The position numbers and the translations under genes were made by a program. Source: Rheum nobile (Eukaryota > Streptophyta > Magnoliopsida > Caryophyllales > Polygonaceae). From it: a stretch of 64,000 nt of DNA. Each line of letters begins with the position of its first letter. Positions within the stretch are counted from its first letter, which is position 1. Positions 37,020 to 47,736 of this stretch are shown in pieces. The notes below the pieces were generated by a model. The model searched no databases, was not told the DNA's origin, and saw only the letters and a program-made list of their open reading frames with translations. The stretch lies in assembly GCA_027886185.1 (NCBI GenBank), contig WOAB01000211.1:1340001-1404000 (forward strand). The letters run 5' to 3'.

Positions 37020-38716
37020 TGTAACACCCCCAAATTTTAACCCATTTGAAAACGTTACTGTCGATGACCCCGGACGTAAACCCCGAAGTCACCCCAGGCT
37101 TTTCCAATGACATAACTGTCTTAAACATAGTTACAATACTAAAATCATAACTTTTATTAAACCACATGGCCGCGGAATTACACGATTCCAAAAACGACCC
37201 AAATACATCAGAAATGCAACAGCGGAAATCTTTTAAATACAAAACAACAAAACAAGTTGTCGAAAACAAAACACCGTCCATCCTCATAGTCGCTTCTAGC
37301 CTTCTCGGATCTGCATGTGCCGAAACGGACGGACGACACCCCCATGACGTTACAGAAATATAAAAATACAAGAGTTAGTCTAATGAATAGACTAAGCAAG
37401 GGCTTCACCAATAATTCACACAAACACATCACAAGCAGTTCCACATATCACAAATCACATCAAAATCTCAAGTCACATGATTACAGCATATCTCTTATAT
37501 TAGCGTTGATTCTAACAGAATATACAACCTAATATAATATCAGATTTTAATTATTTCAAATTAATTCACAACCACTTGCCTGGAAAGACGAGCTCAAACA
37601 AAGCTTAAGAATGGGTCCCTGAGTCCAAAACGGGGACAGATCTGGAATAAAAATCCCTAGGAAACGACCCATAACACGATCCTAACTTAGATCAAATATC
37701 CTCATAAATGAATCTAAAAGAATAGGAAAAGAATCCAAAGAATCGAGCCAAACCTCAAGCCAAAACTCCAAAACAACCCTTCTCGGACAGCCTTGCCGCG
37801 GGTACGGTGGAGGCCTGGCGCTGGGTGCGGTGGTCGAACAGTGGCCAGCTCCAAGAACACAGCCATGGCGGGAGAAAAATACCCACCTCGATTCAAGCTT
37901 CGTCTTGCATTCGAATTGATCACAAAGCACCTATAAGCTTCACCTAACACCTTGGCAACCTTCTCCAACCCACGAAGCCTCTCGATTCAAGCCCAAAACC
38001 AAGCGAAAATGGAGGAAAAACAGAGGAGAAAAGGAGAAGATGAAGTGAGAAAGAAAGGGTTCGGTTTCACTCCTTTTATAGCCCAAATCCGAGCTCCATC
38101 TGAGGGGACAAGACGGGGACAAGGCCAAAGCCACTTGGAAGCCCACTTGGCTGCCCCAAAAATATCCCATCCGAGCCACTTGCGCGAGGAAGACGACCGC
38201 CTCTATTTTCTGGCCTTGCCGCGGGTGCGGTGGCGCCTGGCGCCGGGTGCGGTCACGGCCAAAAATCGTGCTTCTTATCCGAACTCAACTTGGGTTAATT
38301 TCCTTAAACCCGGGTTAAATATATTCGTACACCATCTAGCACAAACATCTCAAGCAATTACCTCACACAATTACCGTGCACAAATATCTTATATAAATAC
38401 CGTGCACAAATATCTTATATAAATATCTTGCACAAATACTTTACATAATTATCCTGCATATATTTGTGACACTCCAGGCCAAGCTAACACAGCTACCAAG
38501 CCACCCACCCATCTTACATGATGCCGGTGCCGGTACTGGTGCCCGCCTGAGTCCACAATTATCCTACACGAATATCTTATATAAATATTTTACAACAATA
38601 TCTTATATAATTATTTTGCAATAATATCTCATACAATTATTTTGCAACAATAACTCATACGAGTAAAGCTCAAAAATACCAAAAATTTCCTTACCAAAAA
38701 AATGAGGGGTATTACA
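37020..38716 (-). repeat. 5' LTR of the nested short element
   Basis: The near-identical partner of 34786-36490, lacking 8 bp of the aaggggac repeat present in that copy. The minus-strand TATA-like ctataaaagg is at 38081-38072. Confidence 0.92.
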
Positions 38717-39060
38717 GGAGATGCGGGTGAGAATCGAGCCACAAGAGAGCTCCTCCATCATCTTCTATCTCAGACAACCTCCATTGAAGCAAGTTTGAAG
38801 CTTCGTTTGAGAGCTAATCCGAACCCTTTTGAGAGCGATAAGAGGTGATCCTTAGAGGTGGTATAAGGCTTAAGAAGGTGGGAAGACAAACCAAGAACAA
38901 ATCGAAGTCGAATCGATCGATTTGGGTAAGTAATTCTTCCCGAAAACTTGCTGAACTTTGCCTCTGTCGTCTCACTGCGGCCAAGTGCCACCGCACCCAG
39001 CGGCCAGGCACCGCACCCCGCGGTGAGGGACTACCGCACCCCGTGGCAAGCATGGGTCCG

Positions 39061-39082
39061 TGGTGTGTGTGTGTGTGTGTGT
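39061..39082 (+). repeat. (TG)n microsatellite
   Basis: An uninterrupted run of about ten tg dinucleotides within the split solo LTR. Confidence 0.9.
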
Positions 39083-42068
39083 CTTGGGTGTTGGTTCTTG
39101 GGCGAAGCTTGGACCCTTCGATTCTTATTATTTTAGATTCATATATGTAGATATTGAATCTAATTTAAGGTTTTATTATGGGTCGTTCCAGAAGGATTTG
39201 AGATCCGAGATCTGTCCCTAATCAGACCCGGGAATCGTCGTCTTTAAGAGCTCGTTAAGCTTTCTGCAATCTAAGGCAAGTGGCGGTTCGCTCTTGCTTA
39301 TCATTCCATATTTCCATTGATTATCAATTGCTTAATTGTTAATTAATTTGGAATGATTTATTGAATTGTTGGGAACAGTTTTACTAAATGATATAAAAGG
39401 AATATGATATTATAATAGGTTGTATATCTGTTAGAACAACGCTATTATAAATATATATTTTGGCATGAGGGCTTTGATATGATTATTGTTGTGCTTGGAC
39501 TGTTTAGTTAGCACGCGTATTCGTAGGAGCGATGAACTAATTGAGGTCTAGTCATTTCTTGATAATGAAAATGGTGCTAAGGGTTCTAGACTCAAAGACC
39601 ATTTGGTGGGTCATGACCTTCCTCTGTACTTGGTATAGAGATGGTGGCACGAAGCTGGTGCTACAAACTTGGGATTCGTCCCTATCAGAAGTATGTCCCA
39701 CTGTCGGCAGGCATATAATTAAAAGCCTATAACGTGATGTGCGTTTTGGAATTAAAAAAGATAAGTGCCCGAGCGCACATGATTAATAAACCTCAGACGA
39801 GTAGTGCAGCTAGGGAATAGTGCAGCTAGGAAAGCCCATCTTGACTTTGATCAGAGTACCGTTCTCTTTCCAATCTGGATTCGCGTTAAGCGGTGAGGTT
39901 GGTTCTGAACCGAAACATCAAGTCATTTTTGAACGCTTGTATGAGATTATTAATGTTCCCCAACATTGTCATGTTTCCTATAAGACTCAATCTTTTGGAG
40001 TCTTCCTTTTGGTCGATTGCTGTGAGACCTGGTCTCCAGAATCTCCCTTTGATCATACCTTTTGATATATTCCAGTAGGAGTATGGTGGTTGACTATCGT
40101 CATCGGTTTTAATTCGAGAAACGATGAGTCTAACCTAATATGACTACTTCGAACCACTCTGCTTTGTACCCTTGCGTAGTCTTTCATTAGACTAACCAAC
40201 CGTAATTGTTCTTTGCATGGTTGGCTGGTGTCATCCGTTCGATTCAGCACATCAGATAAGCATCCGAGGAATGGAGGCTAGAACGACTATAAAAGTAAAC
40301 GATGTTTTAACGGTTTATCAGGCTACGATCCTTGGCGGGTGATCTTTATCATCAAGACCCATGTATTTATATTTATAAAGACTTCCGCTAAATACTCTGT
40401 TTTGTCCTATGGGGATTGGGATGTAATCCCCAGACATATATTTTAATTAAAGGTGTTGATGTTTATATCTTAACCGTTGTTTATGAATTGTGTTTAAACC
40501 AGTAAAGCCTGGGGTGGCTTCGGTTTGGAAACCGAGGTCACTGGCGGTAATACATTTCCAAACGGATTGAAATTTGGGGGTGTTACAGAAAGGCAAATGA
40601 ACAAGCAACAGGGGAAAGGCGAAGGCTAGTGAGCTAGAGAAGAGGATTCTTCCACACCGCGCTCCAAAGCTTTCGGCAATTGCAAAATCACCTTGTCGAA
40701 ATTTGAAAGAGCAAAAATTAGTGAAAAAGATCACAAAGAATCCCAAAGTAGAGGGAATAACTGACCTAGTCAAATGGATGCAGGATGAGAGGTTAGTAAT
40801 TCAAACCAAACTTATCGTGGTAATTTAGATGATTGCTTCTGGATGTAGTAATTAATGTGTGGATGACTGATCTTGTGAAATGGATGCGTTGTGTTGATTG
40901 TTTAATGATTTGATGATTGCTTCTGAATTTTGATTGATTACACTATATGAGATATATGTCCTGAAAAAGTTCATAATAGCTTGAAAACTCTCATATTAGC
41001 CTGAAAAACATTCTTTTGACAAAGAAAGTATGTATGCGATACATAACTTGAAAAAGTTTATAATAGCTTGAAAAACTTCTTAATAGCATGAAAAGTTATT
41101 TTGCCAGAACAACATATTTTTGAAGTGTAGATATTGTTCTTGACTATTGCTTTGTGTGTTGATTAAGATGTTATGTACATTTGAATGACATTATATCTCA
41201 TAAGTATTTTTTGTATTTTCTAGTTCATTATCACCGTAGCGCTGAAGCCCGAATTGGCCCTTGTGGGGATTCCCTGAGGGTGAGGTAATATTTCAATACA
41301 ACATAGTCTTTATTTTAGGAAAGCAACATCCTCTTCATTGTAGACATTATCATTCATGAACCATTTTAGCATATGGAGCAAATTTTGTACTTCATTCGTC
41401 AAAGTTTCTCACAAGATCCTACACAGTACATGAAGGTGGTAGTGCTTAACACATTCTGGATAACCTTCGCCACCACAGAGCTCGAGCGCATTAGGAATGG
41501 ATATCCAAAAGTTGGTGAGGACGTATTGATGAAGTATATGAAGGGTTAAGCACTTAGGGATTTTCCCAAGAGTTGGGTTGAGGCCGAGTGCATATATATT
41601 CCCTTCAATATAGAGTTGAAGCATTGGATTGCCTTACAGATTGACCTCTCCGATTGGTGTGTCAACGTGTACGACTCCGATGTAAATTTGTACATGGATG
41701 TGGAGGTGATTGCTCATATTTATCCTATGAGGTTATTCCACTGTACGTCAAGAAGTACGAGTCACTGACCAAGAGATGTGAATTAGTTTATGACTAGTCA
41801 ATGTCTGTGATGCGGCCAAAGGACAATAAAACCAACAAGCGTGTGTAAATACTCTTCACTTTTAATGGAAAGTCATGTATTAAACCATATACATGCTAAG
41901 TCTTGTTTCTGTGTTTTGCGGAGGAGATTGTAGGGTGTACACCCTTAAGTATATTCAATTGCGAACCTATGGAATGTCAAATGTCGATCTTGTGGCCGAC
42001 AAGTTTATGTGTGGATTCAAAAGCACAATGGCGCATAGAATTTTCAAATGTACTTGGGAGAGTCCATA

Positions 42069-42967
42069 ATGGAACAACTTAGATTTGTAAGATTGTGGTT
42101 GTGTGTTTGCTTTTCGAAGAACATTTATGTTATTTAGAAAAATAGTTATGGTTTTTTACGAGAACAATTATATGATTTGTGAGACATGGTTGTCTTATAG
42201 GATTGCTAGATATCCTTCATATTTATAAGCTTGAGTGACATTTGTCTTCCAACTAAACAATTTTATGTTAGTAAACACAATGACAATATGAAAAAAGGCA
42301 TCATAGATATTTCATCAAAGTCACGAGAAGATGTTAATGGTAAGAGTCAAATGAATAATTATATTTGATCAATCATCCTTAACAATATGAAATCAAACAT
42401 AAATATATATTTGAATATTCTCAGACCAGTTATAACTATTTCAACGCATATAGATATGAAGTCATATCAAGTAATGATTTCTTACAAGTATATTTATGTT
42501 TATGATACCCAACGATTTTAGTAGTATGGTTGTGTTTTTAGGGCGGTTGTTGTAATTCTTTAATATATGTTTTTATGATACTTTGAGATTATTTTGTTAG
42601 ATAGTTTGTCACCGTTCATTTCGTCTCTTTGTGGCCAAAGTTATGTATATTTTTCAAGGAAGTCATCTTTGATCTTTGAACATATTCAGCATATTAGCTT
42701 TGTCAGGGCAAATTCAGTCTAGAATAGTAGATTTTTCAAGCTAGTCATATTTCCCGATTTGACCTCTGCAAAGTACATTGTCTTTGTTTCAACTAATTAA
42801 TTTTTTCACTTCCACAACTACCATCCATTAACCCTGAAGAATTATCTATAATACGACCCTTGTGTTGGCAGAAACACTCACCTCTGCCTCCAACTCTCTC
42901 TTCTTACTACCCTCTCACTCCTCCTCACTCAAATCCATTTGCTAACCTTTTCCACACTCCCCCTGAA
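42069..42967. other. Non-coding DNA after the Ulp1 domain
   Basis: No reading frame with a recognisable motif. At 42840-42950 there is a pyrimidine-rich stretch (cctctgcctccaactctctc and similar) resembling a 5' untranslated leader for the frame starting at 42968. Confidence 0.5.
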
Positions 42968-43315
42968 ATGGCTGCCGATTCGTACACAAAAGTGCATCTG
43001 TAAGTATACACGAATGGTGTAGTGGTCCCAAGCTCTGGGGACATGGCACTGTTTACCACCCACGTGACATGGGTGGTAGAACTCGGCTTTGAAAGGTCCC
43101 CATGAACAAAATGGCATATGGTATCTAGGTGGGAGGCTCTATGACATGTCTACCTACGAGGGAAGTCAATCCATTTTTTCGAACATGTTCTAGAAAACAA
43201 GCTCCGTTACCTTAATCCGCTGCAGACCGAGGAGAACGTGGCGGATCTGGCTCGTCTAGGCGAGAAGGATGTCGGCATCAAGTTCTTCGTCGTTCGAGAT
43301 CGCCTTGTGGTATGA
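42968..43315 (+). pseudogene. mudrA N-terminal-like domain, copy 1
   Basis: From ATG 42968 the first frame gives MAADSYTKVHL then a stop; joining nearby frames gives GVVVPSSGDMALFTTHVTW, GIWYLGGRLYDMSTYEG and FFEHVLENKLRYLNPLQTEE, ending NVADLARLGEKDVGIKFFVV and a TGA at 43313-43315. The layout (an IWY motif, a central spacer, L.PL..EE.V..L and a final beta-strand-like FFVV) resembles the N-terminal PB1-like domain of plant mudrA proteins. It contains several stops and frameshifts. It is on the opposite strand to the mudrA catalytic gene at 45.4-53.2 kb, so it is either a duplicate or an inverted remnant. The family assignment is inference from layout. Confidence 0.5.
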
Positions 43316-44390
43316 ACCCTCTAATGCCTCGTCTTGCATGTCGGCCAGAAGCTCTACAATATATTTTGTATTTTCAGTTTGCTAGTGTATAAAGATCAAG
43401 ATTATAGCTTGTTTTGTCAGCCAGTTCATCTCAATGTTTTTTTAATGGTTTGTGGTGTATGAAGATGAGATAATCGATGCAAGAAGATGTAATGATTTTT
43501 CAGAACTTCGTCTTTATTTTTAATGGAACGACCTATGTTTTAACTTTTTCAGAGGTGTGAATACCTATTCAGAAAATACAAATGCTAGTCAGGTCAATAC
43601 TCTTTATAATGTATATAATTAAGCAAACAAGGTTTGGTTCCATAACTAATATAAACAAGGTTTGGTTCCATAATGAATATAAACAACATTTTCTACAAAC
43701 CACCATCGACCAACCGCTATTTTAACATTTCGTTGTAAAATGTCAAGTGCATTTCAACATTGTCAGTCTGGTTTTTGACATAACACTTATTAGTTTGAGT
43801 AATTTTCAAACGTAAACAAAGTCAGACTAAATTTACTCACTATTTCAAACATGTACATATATAAAAGGGCAAATGCACATATAGACTCCCACTTATACGA
43901 AAAGGAGAATGCACATAAACCAATCCACTTATACAAAAGGGTAAATTACCGTAAACAACTCGTTATATAAGGCGACCTTGTACTGTGCTTGTTTCTTATT
44001 ATGTGCAGAAGAAACAAGTTTGTCAGGTAAAATTAAAATCTGATAACCTGTAATGTTGTGCATGAGTGTTGTGGTTATTGGGTTTAGGTTGTGCTTGCCT
44101 TTGCATACATACTGTATAGTGTAAAAGTCAGGACAACTAATGATTTCTATGTATACAATTTCTATAAAAATACGGTTGCTTAACAACAGCCATCCAATAA
44201 CCGAGATTGTCAGTTATTAGTTGCGATGCCTATACATATCGCTTGGTTCCATATTAAACTTTGTGGCCCACGTACTCCTCCATTAATTATGGTATACCAA
44301 CTCTCGGTCATTTTTATATATTTTCCCACGAGAGTTATAAAAGTTCACCTTTAGAATTATATCGGCGGAACAATAAGGCCAAGCACATAC
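43316..44390. other. AT-rich spacer with short direct repeats
   Basis: A 28-bp word built on aaacaaggtttggttccata is duplicated at 43627 and 43655. At 43862-43965 three imperfect units of about 33 bp contain aaagggcaaatgcacat / aaaaggagaatgcacat / aaaagggtaaattaccgt; they resemble Mutator terminal sequence, but I found no partner end. No gene. Confidence 0.5.
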
Positions 44391-44690
44391 GAGATGGCAA
44401 CAGTGACCACTCACGTTTACGAGGGTGATGAGACACGTTTGGTGAAGATGAATAGAAACCATATTGATATTTGGTTTCTCTTTGGACGTATTATTCTCCT
44501 CACAAATAACAGAGACAATAAAACATTCTTCTATGAACACGTCCTAAAAGTCAACGTCCGTTATTTAAAGCCGCTCTAACAGAAGAGGACGCGCAGGCCC
44601 TAGGCAACTGGCTGAGAAAGTTACGGTCGTCAAAGTTTTTGTCGTCCATGGAGACATTGTGGGACCATTCCCTCTGTAGTGGAAGATGAA
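44391..44690 (+). pseudogene. mudrA N-terminal-like domain, copy 2
   Basis: From ATG 44394 the frame encodes MATVTTHVYEGDETRLVKMN, then DIWFLFGRIILLTNN and FFYEHVLKVNVRYLKPL before a TAA at 44577-44579. After frame changes it continues TEEDAQALGNW and EKVTVVKVFVVHGDIVG. Segment by segment this aligns with copy 1 (IWYLGGRL/IWFLFGRI; FEHVLENKLRYLNPL/YEHVLKVNVRYLKPL; EENVADL/EEDAQAL; VGIKFFVV/VTVVKVFVV). The two copies are clearly diverged, so this is an old duplication or two independent remnants. Confidence 0.5.
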
Positions 44691-46242
44691 TGATATGTTA
44701 TAATGCAATGTTTCTAACTTTAAGTTGGGGTGTCCCGTACTATAGACATACCTTATTATGTAATATCTTATTCTACGGAGTTACAATATATAAAATGAAT
44801 ATTCAATATCTAATAAAGATCAATACGGACATGACAGGGAAAACTTCTTGTATAAGAATTTGGTGTAAGAGTCAAGACACATCTTATGTTAGGTCGGATT
44901 TGGACTCTATAAATAATATATTGAATAAATGAACAACGTTAATTTGTTGACAAAATTCAGGCCGATCCTAGTTTTGTCAGGACAATACATTCACGTTCAA
45001 TCCAAAATTACAACAAACCAACCACATGACCTTAAACCAAAGAAACTATTCCATTTAGATGACGATGTTTAGCAAGAATAGATCAAACTGTTTAGCAACA
45101 ACAAATCAATTCAGACTTCCTTAAACCATATATCTTTTTACACAATAGAGCAATTCAGACAAAAACTCTAGAAAGAGGGCAACAAAAAGGGGTGATTCCA
45201 ATTAAAAGAGTTATGGTTTAAGACAATTCTGCCTTAAACAATACATCTTTTTACACCCTAGCTAACAACTTTAATACCTAGTCTGCCTAAAACATTTACA
45301 TGATGTTTAGTGAGAAAAAAACACCAAAAACCAACCAGCTGATCTATTTTAACAAAAATGAACCTAAACCAGCATGCTTTTCAACAAAAAAGAACCTATA
45401 GTTGCATATGGAGTGAATCCCCCGCTGATGTCATTTGTTAGGGCGCCCTTCTACAGTTGTGGATGTTGTATGCAAGGATTCCGCAATTATCACAACATCT
45501 CCTCCTCCTGGAATAGTTTGTCTCCCACGACGCACTAAATCGGTTGATACGAGGTATTCCACATGACACCTTACTAGTGGTGCAACACATTTGGTGGATG
45601 CCTCAGATTCTGGAACTGACCATCGATATTGGGGGACAAGATGCACAATTTCCTTGTAAACCTCATTAATCAAGTCATTCTTGAACATGAGATTGATCAA
45701 ATCAGTGAGTAGGACCCCTCTATCAGTTGCAACTGTTGTGGCATAAGCGCATGGAACTTAATTAATCTGGAATGTTTTACAGTCACATGTCCCAACATGT
45801 AGGTTAACAACTAATTTGTGAGTTCCATGCATAACCTCTGCTTCGAAATAGCTAAGCCTTCGCACATTCATGGTAGTTGACTTCAAGTAATTGAATTTAC
45901 CTTCATGTGAAAAGAGGGTGACAAAATCCGGTCCCATTGTTGAGCTATTTCCCTTTGTTCACAAAACAATGTTGCCATTGTCTCCACAATCGCATCCAAC
46001 AGTGCAAAAACAGGCCATTGACGCTGAGTGTTCCAAAGACCATTCAAACACTCAACATTATTGGTCGTCATGATGTTGAATCTATTCCCATGAAAATGTG
46101 CCCTCGCCTAGTTTTTAACTCCGACATCTTGAATATATTGACCAACCCTTGTAGAGAAAGTCGTAAGTTGAGCAAACTAATGATTGAACTCGGCCACCAT
46201 GTTAGCCTTTGCAACCTTTTTGAAATGGCCAAAGAGGTCTCC

Positions 46243-46914
46243 TGATGCAACCCTGTCCTCTATGACGGCCATAGAAGAAGAAGCCATGACCGTGAGCTCA
46301 GAAGGGCCTAGTACAAAGACCGCGATCTTCATCATACTTCTCGCATCTGGTACAGAGAATGCGTTCTTCCTCACACTACTCGCGTCTAGTACAGAGAACG
46401 CGTTCATTCAGAGATTCTTTTGTTATTTTGAGACATTCTAGTTTTGGCATTTTCCCTCATTTTAGTAGTTAGTATTTTTAGTTATTTCTTTGGAGAGTGT
46501 GTTCCACGCGTGTCGCGTGGGCTAGCCCATTAAGCGAGACTCGGCCCATCCGAGTCGCGCTACCCTATAAAAGGCCATCTCAGCCTTCTGTATTAGGCCA
46601 CGCTCATTTTTAATCAAAGCCTGAGTATCGAGAGCTAATTGCCTCCTCCCCTTTGATCGAACGTGAAACCCTAATCTTCCTTCTCATCTCCATTCCTCCG
46701 CCGCCAACGCTACGGCCAATCACTCGATCTAATCGAGTCTATCCCCTTCCCTGCCGACGCTACGGCTTCGCTCATCTCTCGAGCCACTACCATCATCGCG
46801 TTCGCTTACTCATGCGAGGCAACAACACCGCGTTCCACCCCTTCAATCTCAAAACCAACACACGCGACTCACCACCAAGATCTCGATCCGGCATCCATAG
46901 GCAGGAACGCATCA
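46243..46914 (+). repeat. 5' LTR of the gypsy element
   Basis: 672 bp, with a strong TATA box ctataaaagg at 46565-46574. Frames within it are repeated in the 3' LTR and are not genes. Confidence 0.93.
46565..46574 (+). promoter_or_regulatory. TATA box in gypsy 5' LTR
   Basis: Reads ctataaaagg, an almost ideal TATA element, about 350 bp before the LTR end; the 3' LTR carries the same at 51881-51890. Confidence 0.75.
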
Positions 46915-46916
46915 AC

Positions 46917-46929
46917 TGGCATCAAAGCC
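46917..46929 (+). other. Primer binding site of the gypsy element
   Basis: tggcatcaaagcc begins two bases after the 5' LTR and matches the initiator tRNA-Met primer pattern TGGTATCAGAGCC with two differences. Confidence 0.7.
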
Positions 46930-47736
46930 TTTGATCTTATAAGTTGCTTGTCAAGTCTCATTTGTTCATAATTTTTCTTCTCCATCATCTTGCTTCCGCC
47001 ATTGTCACAATTTTTTTTTTTTCTTGCATGTCCATTCGGTTTCCACAAGAGAATCTCTTGGCCGATTTATTGCTTGATCCCTTGCGAAATTTGTGTGATT
47101 TGCTCGCGTGAAATATGCCGTAATTACTTGATTGATTTGCTTAATTAATTGCTTAAACTTCGCTAATCATATCTTGCCAAATCTGGAAGTAGTTGACCAA
47201 ACAAATCTGCAATATTCTTCTCTCTCCTATCGCGTAAATCTCGCATTTTCTTTCTTGATTGTGACTTAGCCGATTTTATTTTGTTTAATTCAAATCTTAT
47301 TCGATATCAATCAAAAGTCAAAGACTAAGATTCAGATTTGAAATTCAAATTTCAAAAGTCAAGTCGAATTAAAAAAAAAAGACGCGACTTATTTAAAAAA
47401 AGAAAAGAAGGAAAGCCAAAATAAGGCAACCTTCTTTCCTCTACTCGGCTAGGCTCATCTTCTTCATCTCTCCACCGTCTAGGTTCACGCTTGAAGGTTT
47501 GTCTTGTGTGCTTGTGTTGTTTACGTAAGTGGTTAAGAAATTAATCATTGGTTTCGTTTGCTTTTGTGCGTGCATATCACACTTGCTTTGCTTGCCTTAA
47601 GCCGCCCTCACGGCGAAAAGACCGCGCCTTCCTACGTGAACACTTCTGTCTTGATACGTGCTTTCTTGTTCTTTGGTTGTGTTGTCTTTTGTTCGTTTTT
47701 ACTTGGATGTCTGGTCACATTGTGATAGGAAACATG

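Larger units (their letters stand above)
34786..38716 (-). mobile_element. Complete short LTR retrotransposon without genes, reverse orientation
   Basis: Two long, nearly identical LTRs (34786-36490, 1705 bp; 37020-38716, 1697 bp) enclose only 529 bp. The flanks carry the perfect duplication ggaga (34781-34785 and 38717-38721). On the minus strand the order is 5' LTR (38716-37020), a 4-base spacer, primer site TGGTATCAGAGC (37015-37004, matching initiator tRNA-Met), the short interior, a purine tract (36504-36491) and the 3' LTR. The interior has no gag or pol motifs, so the element must move in trans. The LTRs differ by an 8-bp indel (near 35886) and scattered substitutions, which suggests a young insertion. 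The LTR ends resemble those of the 2.4-kb solo LTR it landed in, so the two are related subfamilies. Confidence 0.92.
34267..40587 (+). mobile_element. Solo LTR (about 2.4 kb), split by a nested LTR element
   Basis: The LTR starts TGTAATATCCC (34267) and ends GGGGGTGTTACA (40587), with flanking 5-mers gaaaa (34262-34266) and gaaag (40588-40592). It is interrupted after 34785 by a complete inserted element and resumes at 38722. Joined, it is about 2.4 kb and matches the reverse complement of the solo LTR at 6649-9193. A TATA-like ggtatttataga (about 34769) lies in the forward orientation just before the insertion point. A (TG)n run is at 39061-39082. It inserted into the Ulp1 gene, separating the acidic linker from the protease domain. 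GC-rich segments open frames that I do not regard as genes. Confidence 0.88.
26473..42068 (+). pseudogene. DUF1985/Ulp1-protease (C48) transposon gene, decayed and split
   Basis: Known role: Ulp1-type cysteine proteases cleave SUMO; transposon versions have unknown function. The first exon (26473-26679) encodes a basic, Lys-rich N-terminus. After a tandem array and a hAT insertion, 31950-32560 encodes DUF1985 (LGGKPCRFSVEEFRLITGLN near 32092-32151; WLYEVVPHIGGR follows at about 32622). An acidic Glu/Lys-rich linker occupies 33789-34145. After the inserted LTR at 34267-40587 the frame resumes (KASELEKRILPHRAPKL, about 40621). The protease domain is at about 41340-42068: His in ELKHWIAL (41622-41624), Asp in VYDSD (41673-41675), and Cys in GDCRVYTLKY (41929-41931) on the next exon. 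Many stops and frameshifts interrupt it, for example TGA codons near 32071-32082 and TAA near 41548. Intron boundaries were not all resolved. Confidence 0.75.

Noticed and set aside
35718..38422. Apparently conserved pair of frames (35718-36092 and 37952-38422) and several antisense partners
   Set aside because: They are the two LTR copies of one element; conservation comes from LTR duplication, not from selection on a protein.
46177..46441. Frames repeated at 46177-46441 and 51538-51757, and at 46653-46934 and 51969-52262
   Set aside because: Same reason: 5' and 3' LTRs of the gypsy element.
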